Assembly: GCF_030817195.1 (NCBI RefSeq)
Contig: NZ_JAUSYZ010000001.1
Span: 3,286,001 to 3,350,000 of the forward strand
From: Arthrobacter globiformis
GTDB taxonomy: Bacteria > Actinomycetota > Actinomycetes > Actinomycetales > Micrococcaceae
Direction of reading: 5' to 3'
Length of the DNA: 64,000 nucleotides
The translations under genes and the position numbers were made by a program. Positions 1 through 8,256 of this stretch are shown piece by piece. Numbering within the stretch: the first letter of the stretch is position 1; every line of letters begins with the position of its first letter. The notes under the pieces are model-generated. The model was not told the DNA's origin and searched no databases. It was given only the letters and a program-made list of their open reading frames with translations.

Positions 1-862
1 CGATGCCCTTCCGGGCGTTGGTGCCCACCTCCCGCAGGCGGCTTCCGCCCTTGCCGATGATGATCGCCTTCTGCGACGGGCGCTCCACGTAGAGGTTGAC
101 GCGGACGTCGAGGAGCGGGTTGTCTTCGGTCCGGCCCTCGCGCGGAACGATTTCCTCCACCACCACGGCCAGTGAGTGGGGCAGCTCGTCACGCACACCC
201 TCCAAGGCGGCCTCCCGGATGAGTTCGGCCACCATGACCGCCTCCGGCTCATCGGTCAGCTCGCCGTCCGGGTAGAGCGGGGGCGACGGCGGCATGTGGC
301 TGATCAGGACGTCCGCCACCGTGCCCACTTGGAACCCGTCCGCAGCTGAAACCGGTACGATGTCCTTCCAGCCGTCCTCGCCCAGCACCTCCCTGCCGAG
401 CTCGGCGACGGCCAGCAGCTGCTCCGTCAGGGCCTGCCGGTCCACCAGGTCTGCCTTGGTGACGAGGGCAATCACCGGCTTCCGGCCGACGGCAGCGAGC
501 TGGGCGGCAATGAACTTGTCACCTGGGCCGATCTTTTCGTTGGCGGGGATGCAGAAACCGATCGCGTCCACTTCTGAGAGTGTGTCGGCCACGAGGTCGT
601 TCAGGCGCTTGCCCAGCAGCGTGCGGGGCCGGTGCAGGCCCGGGGTGTCCACGAGGATCAGCTGGGCGTCCTCGCGGTGGACGATTCCGCGGATGGTGTG
701 CCGCGTGGTCTGCGGCTTGGCGGACGTGATGGCCACCTTCTTGCCCACCAGGGCGTTGGTGAGGGTGGATTTGCCCGCGTTGGGCCGACCCACCAGCACC
801 GCGAATCCGGCATGGTACCCGCCGAACGGTTCGCCGCCGTCGGCCTTATTCTGCTTGCTCAC
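1..862 (-). CDS. era: GTPase Era (C-terminus cut by window edge)
   Basis: Era is a ribosome-assembly GTPase that binds the 3' end of 16S rRNA. About 287 codons are visible. The N-terminal GTPase domain shows the P-loop GRPNAGKS, the switch/G3 motif DTPG and a G4 motif TKAD (usually NKAD). The C-terminal KH domain reaches the left edge and shows the GxxG-type loop IGKGGSRLREVG, so only the last residues are missing. The chosen start is GTG at 860-862, which places the first 17 bases inside the end of the upstream corC-like gene. That tight overlap indicates co-transcription with the corC-ybeY-phoH genes, a standard actinobacterial order. The function is secure from motifs; the exact start is less so. 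Confidence 0.95.
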   Translation of the reverse strand, partial: MSKQNKADGGEPFGGYHAGFAVLVGRPNAGKSTLTNALVGKKVAITSAKPQTTRHTIRGIVHREDAQLILVDTPGLHRPRTLLGKRLNDLVADTLSEVDAIGFCIPANEKIGPGDKFIAAQLAAVGRKPVIALVTKADLVDRQALTEQLLAVAELGREVLGEDGWKDIVPVSAADGFQVGTVADVLISHMPPSPPLYPDGELTDEPEAVMVAELIREAALEGVRDELPHSLAVVVEEIVPREGRTEDNPLLDVRVNLYVERPSQKAIIIGKGGSRLREVGTNARKGI

Positions 863-2189
863 GTGGAACTCCCTGTTGCATTGATTCGGCCTCGTCGAGA
901 AGTTCTTCAAGGTCAGTATTTTGTGGAACGGGGCCTTTCGGCGCGGCGCCCGCAATAATGTGGCTGACGCGGTTCCGGCGGCCCTCCAGCCGCTCGGCGC
1001 GCAGCGAAACGCCGTCGACGTCAACGGCGCTGCCCACGATCGGGACCCGGCCGAGGGCCTTGGCCAGCAGGCCGCCCACGGTGTCCACCTCGTCGTCGTC
1101 CAGTTCGATGCCGAACAGCTCGCCGAGATCGTCGATCCCCATCCGGGCACTTACCCGGTACGTGCCGTCGCCCAGATCGACGACGGCGGCGCTCTCGGAG
1201 TCGTATTCATCCACGATTTCGCCGACGAGTTCTTCGATCAGGTCCTCGAGCGTCACCAGCCCCGCGGTTCCGCCGTATTCGTCGATGACGATGGCCACGT
1301 GGGTGGATTCCTTCTGGAGTTCCCGCAGGAGGTCGCTCACCGGCTTGGAATCCGGAACGTAGCGGACCTCTCGGGCCAGTGCGTCCACCACGGGCGGTTC
1401 GGCCTCCGGGTCCATGCTGTGGATCGCGGCGGCCACATCCTTGAGGTAGATAATGCCCAGGATCTGGTCGGTGTTTTCGCCGATGACGGGGATCCTGGAA
1501 TAGCCGGATCGGAGGAAAAGGGCCATCGCGCTGTGCAGGCTCGAACCGGCGTCGATGGTCAGGATGTCCGTCCGCGGCACCATGACGGCGCGGACCAGGG
1601 TGTCGCCGAATTCGAAGACGGACTGGATGAGTTCGGCCTCGTTGTCCTCGATCATGTCCGACTCGGTGGCCCGGTCAACCAGTTCGCGGAATTCCTCCTC
1701 GCTGAAGTAGGAGTCGTCGCCATTGGGCGAACCGGGGGCCACAGCGCTGCCCAGCCGGACCAGCCAGGCGGGGATCGGCCCGAGTATCCAGGCCAGGAAC
1801 CGGACCAGCGATGCCGAATACTGCGCCACGGCCGCCGGATGCGAACGGCCCAGCTGGCGGGGCGAGACCCCCACCAGCACAAACCCGAGGACCGCCATGA
1901 TGCCTGTCGCGGCCAGGCCGGCCAGCCAGACGCTGTCCAGCAAGCTGTAAAGCAGCACAGCCACGGCCACGGCGGAGGCCGACTCGAACCAGATCCGCCA
2001 GAAACGCAGGGCACGCATGTGCGTCATCGGCTGATCCAGGATCCTCCGCAAGGCCGGGCCCTGGCTCCCCTGCACCGCCTGCTCGGCGTCGTGGCGCGGC
2101 AGAAAGCTGAACGCCGCCTCGGCAGCAGTCAGCAGCGCTGCGGCACCGAGAAACGCCAGCGCCATGCAGACAAGGAGCAGGGAGGTCAC
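846..2189 (-). CDS. CorC/HlyC-family CBS-domain membrane protein
   Basis: This 447-residue protein has the hemolysin-C/CorC architecture: an N-terminal DUF21 (CNNM-like) membrane region at about residues 1-160 with several hydrophobic helices, a pair of CBS domains at about 200-330 (VPRTDILTID..., DEYGGTAGLVTLEDLIEELVGEI), and a C-terminal CorC_HlyC FAD-binding-like fold at about 345-425. Family members are linked to Mg2+/Co2+ efflux or cation homeostasis, but the substrate cannot be read from sequence. The GTG start overlaps the ybeY stop by 4 bases (GTGA), and the gene's own end overlaps era by 17. The cluster phoH-ybeY-corC-era is conserved in actinobacteria, which suggests co-expression rather than a shared biochemical role. 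Confidence 0.9.
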   Translation of the reverse strand: MTSLLLVCMALAFLGAAALLTAAEAAFSFLPRHDAEQAVQGSQGPALRRILDQPMTHMRALRFWRIWFESASAVAVAVLLYSLLDSVWLAGLAATGIMAVLGFVLVGVSPRQLGRSHPAAVAQYSASLVRFLAWILGPIPAWLVRLGSAVAPGSPNGDDSYFSEEEFRELVDRATESDMIEDNEAELIQSVFEFGDTLVRAVMVPRTDILTIDAGSSLHSAMALFLRSGYSRIPVIGENTDQILGIIYLKDVAAAIHSMDPEAEPPVVDALAREVRYVPDSKPVSDLLRELQKESTHVAIVIDEYGGTAGLVTLEDLIEELVGEIVDEYDSESAAVVDLGDGTYRVSARMGIDDLGELFGIELDDDEVDTVGGLLAKALGRVPIVGSAVDVDGVSLRAERLEGRRNRVSHIIAGAAPKGPVPQNTDLEELLDEAESMQQGVPREQAE

Positions 2190-2659
2190 TGGGTGGTCTC
2201 GGCCGGTGCTTCTTTGCCGGTGAATGCCGTCAGCAGGTCGCGCTGCAGGCCGAACATTTCTGCCTTCTCCTCAGGTTCGGCGTGGTCATAGCCGAGCAGG
2301 TGGAGGATTCCGTGCGTGGTCAGCAGCAGCATCTCGTCCTGCGTGGAGTGTCCGGCGTTGCGGGCCTGGACCTCAGCCACCTGCGGGCAGATCGCGATGT
2401 CGCCAAGCATGCCCTGCGGCGTCGGCTTGTCCGGGGTTCCCGGGGTGAGCTCGTCCATGGGCACGGAGAGCACGTCGGTGGCTCCGGGCTCATCCATGAG
2501 TTCGATGTGCAGCTTTTCCATGGCCGGCTCGTCTACCAGCAGGATGGACAGTTCCGCCTGCGGATGGATGTACAGCTGCTCGAAGATGAAGCGTGCCAGC
2601 GCCACCAGCTGGGCTTCGTCCACCTGGATGCCGGATTCGTTGTTAACTTCGATGCTCAT
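2186..2659 (-). CDS. ybeY: Endoribonuclease YbeY (rRNA maturation factor)
   Basis: YbeY is a single-strand-specific metallo-endoribonuclease involved in 16S rRNA 3'-end maturation and ribosome quality control. The 157-residue protein carries the diagnostic zinc motif HGILHLLGYDH (H-x3-H-x5-H) near residue 120, preceded by the conserved block TDVLSVPMDE. Its length is normal for the family. The ATG start lies inside the end of phoH (17-base overlap), and its TGA overlaps the next gene by 4 bases, so translation is probably coupled. It acts in the cytoplasm alongside Era, another 16S 3'-end factor encoded two genes downstream. Confidence 0.96.
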   Translation of the reverse strand: MSIEVNNESGIQVDEAQLVALARFIFEQLYIHPQAELSILLVDEPAMEKLHIELMDEPGATDVLSVPMDELTPGTPDKPTPQGMLGDIAICPQVAEVQARNAGHSTQDEMLLLTTHGILHLLGYDHAEPEEKAEMFGLQRDLLTAFTGKEAPAETTQ

Positions 2660-3743
2660 GCGTGCTCTCCCGTCGTTCCCGGGGAACGGAATGCTTGACC
2701 CGGTTGCGTTGTGCTTCGTCCCAGATGCTGTAGGCGTTGACGATGTCCCCCACCAGGCGGTGGCGGACGACGTCGGCGGCGTCCAGAACGGAGAAGCTGA
2801 CGTCGTCGATTCCGGTGAGGATCTCCTCGACGATGCGCAGGCCGGAGCGGGTTCCGAATGGAAGGTCCACCTGCGTGACGTCGCCGGTGACCACCATTTT
2901 GGAGCCGAAGCCGAGGCGGGTCAGGAACATCTTCATCTGTTCCGGCGTGGTGTTTTGTGCCTCGTCAAGAATGATGAAGGCGTCGTTCAGCGTCCGGCCC
3001 CTCATGTAGGCCAGCGGCGCCACTTCGATGGTTCCGGCCGCCATCAGCCGGGGGATGGACTCGGGGTCCATCATGTCGTGCAGCGCGTCGTACAGCGGAC
3101 GCAGGTACGGGTCGATCTTGTCGCTGAGCGTGCCGGGGAGGAAGCCAAGCCGCTCGCCCGCTTCGACGGCGGGGCGGGTGAGGATGATCCGGCTGACTTC
3201 CTTCTGCTGCAGGGCCTGCACCGCCTTGGCCACCGCGAGGTAGGTCTTGCCGGTACCGGCGGGGCCGATCCCGAAGATCACTGTGTTCGCGTCGATGGCG
3301 TCCACGTAGTTCTTCTGGTTCAGCGTCTTAGGCCGGATGGTTTTGCCGCGGCTGGACAGGATGTCGTGCGTCAGCACCTCTACCGGGTTCTGCAGCGACT
3401 GGCTGCGGAGCAGCGAAACCAGCTGCTGGAGAACTGCCGGCGTAATAATGGTGCCGCGGGCCACGAGCCCCCGGACCTCGTGGAGCAGGCGCATGATCCG
3501 CGGAACATCGGCCGCGGGTCCGTTGATGGAGAGTTCGTTGCCGCGGACGTGGAAACTGACGGCCGGGAACTGGTCCTCGATGAAGCGGAGGGCCTCGTCG
3601 TGGCTTCCCAGCGACTGCACCATCTGATCAGAGTTATCGAAGATGACCACCTCCGTCCGGACACCGGGAAGAGTATGGGGGAATTCGCCCGTGGTTCGGT
3701 CCCCCGTGTTGAGGCGGCGCTTTCCGTTAGCTGATTCAGTCAT
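2643..3743 (-). CDS. phoH: PhoH-family ATPase
   Basis: This 366-residue PhoH-like protein has an N-terminal segment followed by the PhoH ATPase core. The Walker A motif GPAGTGKT is near residue 160 and the Walker B stretch AFIILDEAQNTT near residue 260. PhoH proteins are predicted RNA-associated ATPases or helicases, and their genes commonly sit next to ybeY. The ATG start at 3741-3743 is the first gene of a leftward operon phoH-ybeY-corC-era. Upstream is a 345-base divergent intergenic region shared with the lipoprotein gene. The cellular role is not established; the name reflects family membership. Confidence 0.93.
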   Translation of the reverse strand: MTESANGKRRLNTGDRTTGEFPHTLPGVRTEVVIFDNSDQMVQSLGSHDEALRFIEDQFPAVSFHVRGNELSINGPAADVPRIMRLLHEVRGLVARGTIITPAVLQQLVSLLRSQSLQNPVEVLTHDILSSRGKTIRPKTLNQKNYVDAIDANTVIFGIGPAGTGKTYLAVAKAVQALQQKEVSRIILTRPAVEAGERLGFLPGTLSDKIDPYLRPLYDALHDMMDPESIPRLMAAGTIEVAPLAYMRGRTLNDAFIILDEAQNTTPEQMKMFLTRLGFGSKMVVTGDVTQVDLPFGTRSGLRIVEEILTGIDDVSFSVLDAADVVRHRLVGDIVNAYSIWDEAQRNRVKHSVPRERRESTHEHRS

Positions 3744-4088
3744 GGTGACGGCCCACAGGCCTTCAGTTCCCTCCAGTTCGGAATATAACTCGTTTGTGTC
3801 TTTACATCTTACGCCAGCGCACGCCTCGGCCCGCCGTCCCGGAAGGTCACAGCGGACCGCAATTCCGTAACGCGTTCCCGCAATTAGGTATCAACTTTGT
3901 ATCGGCCTCATATCGTTCCCGTTGCAGTTCGGCCGTCTGCCGCGAAAGGCACGCAGTGCCCCAAAGACTCGTGTAATGCTGGAAAAGGAGCTCGCCGGCA
4001 ACGGTCCGGCGTGCCCGCAAGCAACTGCTTATTCGAAGGGATCGCCAGCATCAGTCAGCCAGGAACTCCGGGACGGAAAGTACCGCGG
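3744..4088. other. Divergent intergenic region, phoH / GerMN lipoprotein
   Basis: This 345-base gap separates two divergent genes. It is AT-richer near 3780-3815, where the minus strand reads TATATT (3782-3787), a possible -10 for phoH, but without a convincing -35. A ribosome-binding site GGAAAG at 4075-4080 serves the lipoprotein ATG at 4089. I see no terminator, repeat or RNA gene. Open reading frames crossing it extend the lipoprotein N-terminus with non-conserved sequence ahead of an obvious signal peptide and were discounted. Confidence 0.5.
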
Positions 4089-5006
4089 ATGCGCTCCGTG
4101 CTGCTGTCCGCGCTGCTTCCGGCTGCCCTGCTGATGTCCGGCTGCATCGCCGATCCAGATCCCGCGGTGACCTCCGCCAACTCTCCGACGTCGTCGTCGC
4201 GCCGGGCCGCCGGCACGGATGGCGTCCCCACTACCAGCGCGCCGCTGGAAACAACGCAGTCCTCGAACAAGGCGCCGGTCTACTGGATCGGGCGCAGCAA
4301 CAGCAACGTGTTCCTGTACCGCGAGTTCCGCGACGTGCCGGACGATGAGAACCCGATCACGCGGGCCCTTCGCGCCATGATGTCGGAGACGCCGCTGGAT
4401 CCGGACTTCTTCACGCCGTGGCAGAACCCCAAGAACCTCGCGACGTCGATCTCGGGCACCAACGTCATTACCGTGGACGTTTCCGCCGATGCCTTCAACA
4501 GCAACCTTGACGCGGACATGGCCCAGCGGGCCATCCAGCAACTGGTATACACCGCAACAGCCGCCGGAGCCAGCTCTGGCCTGATTGACGCCGGCCAGCA
4601 GATCGAAGTGGTGATCCTGGTGGACGGGCACACCGATTACCTGGCCTTCAAGCACGTCAAGCTCGGTGCCCCCACATCCCGCAGCGCCGGAATGGTGGCG
4701 CCGGTATGGATCATCGATCCGCAGCAGGGCACCGAAGTCGGCGACGGCCGGGTCAAGATCTCCGGACGAAGCACCGTCCCCAAAGGCAAACTCCAGTGGC
4801 GCATCCTCAAGGTCCAGGAGAACGGCGACAAGGAAAGCTACCTGACTGGAGAAGCCACGGCTGCCGCGGATCCCGCCGCCTCCGGGGTCTTCGGCATCAC
4901 GGTCAATCTCGCGCCCGGCAACTACGAGGTGCGCGTCTCCCAGATCGACCCGGGCAAGCCTGAGGACGAACTCAACGTGGACTCGCGCGGGTTCACCGTT
5001 CGTTAA
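4089..5006 (+). CDS. GerMN-domain lipoprotein with C-terminal Gmad2 domain
   Basis: This 305-residue secreted protein begins with a lipoprotein signal peptide (MRSVLLSALLPAALLMSGC), with Cys19 as the likely lipidated residue; the residue at -3 is Met rather than Leu. A Ser/Thr-rich linker follows to about residue 60, then a GerMN (sporulation/germination-type) domain at about 60-200 (VDVSADAFNSNLDADMAQRAIQQLVYTATAA), and an immunoglobulin-like Gmad2 domain at about 205-305 (GRSTVPKGKLQWRILKV...). The start was chosen because ATG 4089 follows GGAAAG by 8 bases and places the signal peptide at residue 1. It probably sits on the outer face of the membrane; ligand and function are unknown. It is a single gene diverging from phoH. 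Confidence 0.82.
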   Translation: MRSVLLSALLPAALLMSGCIADPDPAVTSANSPTSSSRRAAGTDGVPTTSAPLETTQSSNKAPVYWIGRSNSNVFLYREFRDVPDDENPITRALRAMMSETPLDPDFFTPWQNPKNLATSISGTNVITVDVSADAFNSNLDADMAQRAIQQLVYTATAAGASSGLIDAGQQIEVVILVDGHTDYLAFKHVKLGAPTSRSAGMVAPVWIIDPQQGTEVGDGRVKISGRSTVPKGKLQWRILKVQENGDKESYLTGEATAAADPAASGVFGITVNLAPGNYEVRVSQIDPGKPEDELNVDSRGFTVR

Positions 5007-5072
5007 GTCCACCGTTCGCTAGATTCGATGTTCACCGGTTGCTGCCGCTGTCGAATCGTTCGCTGGTTGGAG

Positions 5073-5843
5073 CTACCAGCGGCCCAGGACGTCGCTTGCT
5101 ACCACGACGCCGGCCGGTCCCGCCGTCGATGACCGCAGGACGTGCGGACCCAACAGTGCCGTGACAGCCCCCGCGCTGCACAGCCGGGTAACCTCCCGGG
5201 GACTGATGCCCCCTTCGGGACCAACGATGAGGAGGATCTCACCGGCGCCAGCCGCCTCTTGGCGCTCCTCAGACCACTTGCCGAGGACCCGCCGCAGCGG
5301 CGTCACCGCATCTTCGTGCAGAATCACGGCAAGGCCGGCCTCCGCCACGGTCTTTGCCAGGGCCTGGGTGTCGACGGCGGGGCGCACCTCAGGAATCCAG
5401 GCACGGCGCGCCTGCTTCGCAGCCGCAGCCACGGTGGACTGCCATTTCCCGTGCGCCTTGGCCGCCCGGTCACCCTTCCACCTGACGATGGAACGTTCGG
5501 ACTGCCAGGGAATCACGGCGTCGATCCCCAACTCGGTTGCGGTTTCGATCGCGAGTTCGTCCCGGTCACCCTTGGCGAGGGCCTGGACGAGGACCAGGCG
5601 TACGTCCGGCCGCGGTTCCACGCTGACGGAGGTGCATTGGACCGTCAGCACGGCGGGGGCGGCATCGGTCACCGTTCCGGTGATGCGCTTGCCGGCGCCG
5701 TCGGCAAGGTCCACCTGCTCGCCCACCGCCAGGCGCTTGACCGTGACCGCGTGCCGGGCCTCGGCGCCGTCGAGGACGAACACAGAACCGGGAACCGTGC
5801 CGTCCAGCGCGCCGGCCGGGGTGAAGAATACGGGGTTGCTCAC
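5073..5843 (-). CDS. rsmE: 16S rRNA (uracil1498-N3)-methyltransferase
   Basis: RsmE methylates U1498 of 16S rRNA using SAM. The 256-residue protein has an N-terminal PUA-like domain (about 1-75) and a SPOUT methyltransferase domain whose knot shows VGPEGGISPREV near residue 210 and LGPHVLRSSTAG near 235. In many bacteria the last motif is LRTETA; here the Glu is replaced by Ser, apparently an actinobacterial-type variant. The GTG start at 5841-5843 lies 2 bases after the dnaJ stop, so rsmE is the last gene of the hrcA-dnaJ-rsmE transcript. Confidence 0.93.
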   Translation of the reverse strand: MSNPVFFTPAGALDGTVPGSVFVLDGAEARHAVTVKRLAVGEQVDLADGAGKRITGTVTDAAPAVLTVQCTSVSVEPRPDVRLVLVQALAKGDRDELAIETATELGIDAVIPWQSERSIVRWKGDRAAKAHGKWQSTVAAAAKQARRAWIPEVRPAVDTQALAKTVAEAGLAVILHEDAVTPLRRVLGKWSEERQEAAGAGEILLIVGPEGGISPREVTRLCSAGAVTALLGPHVLRSSTAGPAGVVVASDVLGRW

Positions 5844-5845
5844 CG

Positions 5846-6973
5846 CTACAGGTTACCGAGGCGGTCCCGCAGTTTGGCGAAGACGCCGCCGCTGGCTGCA
5901 AGCTTGCCCTCGGAGAACTGCTCGCCGCGGAGCTTGGCCAGCTGCCGGAGCAGGTCCTCCTGCGCGGAGTCGAGCTTGGACGGGGTTTCCACCTGCAGGT
6001 GGACCTTGAGGTCACCGCGGCCGTAGCCCCGCAGGTGGGTGACGCCGAGGCCGCGGAGGGTGATGATCTCGCCGGATTGGGTGCCCGCCTTGACGTCGAT
6101 CTCCTGCTTGCCGTCGAAGGTTTCCAGGCTCAGTTCCGTGCCAAGGGCAGCGGCGGTCATGGGAATGTTCAGGGTCGCGTGGAGGTCGTCGCCCTCGCGG
6201 ACGTAGGTGGCGTCGTTGTTGACCCGGATTTCCACGTAAAGGTCGCCGGACGGGCCGCCCGCGGGGCCGGCCTCACCCTGCCCGGAGAGCTGGATCCGTG
6301 TTCCGGTGGCAACACCGGCCGGAACCTTGATGGTCAGGGAGCGGCGGCTGCGGATGCGGCCCTGGCCGCTGCATTCGTTGCAGGGGTCCTTGATGACGGT
6401 GCCGAAGCCCTCGCACGAGCCGCAGGGGGCGGCGGTCATGACCTGGCCGAGGATGGAACGGACCGCCCGCTGAACCTGTCCGCTGCCGCCGCAGATGTCG
6501 CAGCGCTCCGGATGCGTGCCCGGCTGGCAGCAGGAGCCTTCGCAGGTGGGGCAGGTGACGGCCGTGTCCACTTCCAGCTTCTTGTTGACGCCGAAGACGG
6601 CATCGCGCAGGTCGATCCGGACGCTGATGAGCGCGTCCTGGCCGCGGCGGACGCGGGACGCGGGCCCGGAGGTCCCGCCCGCGCCGAAGAAGGTGTCAAA
6701 GATGTCCTGGAACGCGAAGCCCTGGCCGGCGTAGCCGCCGCCGCCGAAGCCGTTGTCGGTGCCGTTCTCGTTACCGGTGGTGTCGTAGACCCTGCGCTTC
6801 TGCGGATCGGACAACACTTCATAGGCGTGGGTGACGGCCTTGAACCGTTCGGCTGCGTCTTCCCCGGAGTTGACGTCCGGGTGCAGCGAGCGGGCCAGCT
6901 TGCGGTAGGCCTTTTTGATCTCCTCGCCGGTGGCTTCCGGGGAGACTCCAAGAACGTCGTAGTGGCTGCTCAA
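5846..6973 (-). CDS. dnaJ: Chaperone DnaJ
   Basis: DnaJ is the Hsp40 co-chaperone that stimulates DnaK. The 375-residue protein has an N-terminal J domain with the HPD motif (SLHPDVN), a Gly/Phe-rich stretch (FGGGGYAGQGFAFQDIFDTFFG), a zinc domain with four CxxC modules (CPTCEGSC, CDICGGSG, CGSCEGFG, CNECSGQG), and the C-terminal substrate-binding domain. The first module ends in Cys rather than the usual Gly. I chose TTG at 6971-6973: it follows an AGGAAGAG-type ribosome-binding site, and the protein then begins exactly at the J domain. Longer in-frame extensions are non-conserved. It is 58 bases downstream of hrcA, the DnaJ2-type arrangement of actinobacteria, and so is probably under CIRCE/HrcA control. 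Confidence 0.95.
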   Translation of the reverse strand: MSSHYDVLGVSPEATGEEIKKAYRKLARSLHPDVNSGEDAAERFKAVTHAYEVLSDPQKRRVYDTTGNENGTDNGFGGGGYAGQGFAFQDIFDTFFGAGGTSGPASRVRRGQDALISVRIDLRDAVFGVNKKLEVDTAVTCPTCEGSCCQPGTHPERCDICGGSGQVQRAVRSILGQVMTAAPCGSCEGFGTVIKDPCNECSGQGRIRSRRSLTIKVPAGVATGTRIQLSGQGEAGPAGGPSGDLYVEIRVNNDATYVREGDDLHATLNIPMTAAALGTELSLETFDGKQEIDVKAGTQSGEIITLRGLGVTHLRGYGRGDLKVHLQVETPSKLDSAQEDLLRQLAKLRGEQFSEGKLAASGGVFAKLRDRLGNL

Positions 6974-7031
6974 AGTTCGTATCTCTTCCTGGTTGTACTG
7001 CCTGTGGTCAAAGGATGTCCGGGGCGTGCGG

Positions 7032-8045
7032 TCACGGGCCCAGAATCCTCGAAAGGTAGCGGGCCACCGCGCGCACGGCGGCCATGGTGGTGGGATAGTC
7101 CATCCGGGTGGGGCCAAGGATGCCCACCTTGGCGCTGGCGTCAGGGCCGTAGCCGGTGGCCACCACCGATGCCTCGGCCAGCCCGTCGTAGGGGTTTTCG
7201 CGGCCGATGCTGACGGCTACGCCCCTGGGGTCCTGCGCCATGTCGCTCAGGAGCCGCAGCATCACAACCTGCTCCTCGAGGGCTTCCAGCACGGGTCCGA
7301 TGCTGAGCGGGAAGTCCACGTTGGACCGCGCCAGGTTCGCCGTTCCGGCCAGGACCATCCGGTCCTCCCGGCTGTTATGGGCGAGGCCCTCCAGTCCCTT
7401 GGCGAGGGCCATGGCAACGGGGCGCTCGGCCGGCGTGCAGCCAGCCACGACGGCGGCCAGGTGCTGGGGCAGGATGGCCACCGGTGTGCCGGCCAGACCG
7501 GTCAGGAACCGGGTGCGCAGGGCGGCGAGTGTGTCGTCGGACAGGTCCTGTCCGGCGTCGACGACGCGCTGGTCCACCTTGCCGGAATCGGCGATCAGCA
7601 CGATCAGCACCTTCCGCGGCGCCAGCAGCACGAATTCAATGTGCCGGACCACGGCGCGGCTCAGGTGCGGGTATTGGACGACGGCGACCTGGTTGGTCAG
7701 CTGGGACAGCAGCCGGGCCGTCCGGTCCAGGACGTCGTCAAGGTCCTCCGACCCCTCAAGCAGGGTCTGGATGGCGCGCTTCTCCGCCGGTGAGAGCGGC
7801 TTGACCGCCGAGATCTGGTCGACGAACAGGCGGTAACCCTTGTCCGTGGGAATCCTGCCTGCGCTGGTGTGCGGGGCCGTGATCAGGCCCTCGTCCTCCA
7901 GTGCCGCCATGTCGTTGCGGATGGTGGCACTGGAAACGCCCAGGTGGTGCCGTTCCACCAGGGCCTTGGAGCCGACAGGTTCGCGGGAATGGACATAGTC
8001 CTCCACGATGGCGCGCAGCACCTCTAGCTTCCGTGGTTCGCTCAC
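7032..8045 (-). CDS. hrcA: Heat-inducible transcription repressor HrcA
   Basis: HrcA represses class I heat-shock genes by binding CIRCE operators. The 337-residue protein shows the N-terminal winged-helix region (EPRKLEVLRAIVEDYV, GSKALVERHHLGVSSATIRNDMAALEDEGLI) followed by the GAF-like and insert domains. GTG at 8043-8045 was chosen because a perfect AGGAGG lies at 8052-8057 (minus strand) and the protein then aligns with family N-termini; the in-frame extension upstream runs into the operator. A CIRCE element at 8105-8131 lies about 60 bases ahead, so autoregulation is expected. dnaJ and rsmE follow on the same strand. Confidence 0.96.
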   Translation of the reverse strand: MSEPRKLEVLRAIVEDYVHSREPVGSKALVERHHLGVSSATIRNDMAALEDEGLITAPHTSAGRIPTDKGYRLFVDQISAVKPLSPAEKRAIQTLLEGSEDLDDVLDRTARLLSQLTNQVAVVQYPHLSRAVVRHIEFVLLAPRKVLIVLIADSGKVDQRVVDAGQDLSDDTLAALRTRFLTGLAGTPVAILPQHLAAVVAGCTPAERPVAMALAKGLEGLAHNSREDRMVLAGTANLARSNVDFPLSIGPVLEALEEQVVMLRLLSDMAQDPRGVAVSIGRENPYDGLAEASVVATGYGPDASAKVGILGPTRMDYPTTMAAVRAVARYLSRILGP

Positions 8046-8104
8046 AGTCCACCTCCTTTTGGCCATAACCGCGCCGGGCGTTAATCCTGCCCGCAACGCT
8101 GTGG

Positions 8105-8131
8105 TTAGCACTCGACATGCCTAAGTGCTAA
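8105..8131 (-). promoter_or_regulatory. CIRCE operator (HrcA-binding site)
   Basis: TTAGCACTC (8105-8113), a 9-base spacer, then AAGTGCTAA (8123-8131). This matches the CIRCE consensus TTAGCACTC-N9-GAGTGCTAA except that the first base of the right half is A instead of G. It sits upstream of hrcA, the classic autoregulated position, and lies between hrcA (-) and the DUF3097 gene (+). A further isolated TTAGCA occurs at 8158-8163. Confidence 0.93.
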
Positions 8132-8256
8132 CAAGTCTAATATGAGTCGCCGCGTTGTTAGCATTGGTACCGCTCCGGGCGAAATTCCGGGCGCCTGTCC
8201 CCCGGCGGCATGTCCGCGGCCGGAGCGGCTCCTTCCGAGTGCAGAGCGGTGAACGA

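Noticed and set aside
2316..3734. A 472-codon open frame opposite ybeY/phoH
   Set aside because: Antisense to two confidently assigned genes; low-complexity Ser/Val/Asp-rich translation.
3897..4088. N-terminal extension of the GerMN lipoprotein
   Set aside because: It would bury the lipoprotein signal peptide at residue 65; ATG 4089 has its own ribosome-binding site.
7118..8045. Possible antisense regulatory gene over hrcA
   Set aside because: Overlapping frames on the plus strand have no homologous motifs and no ribosome-binding site.
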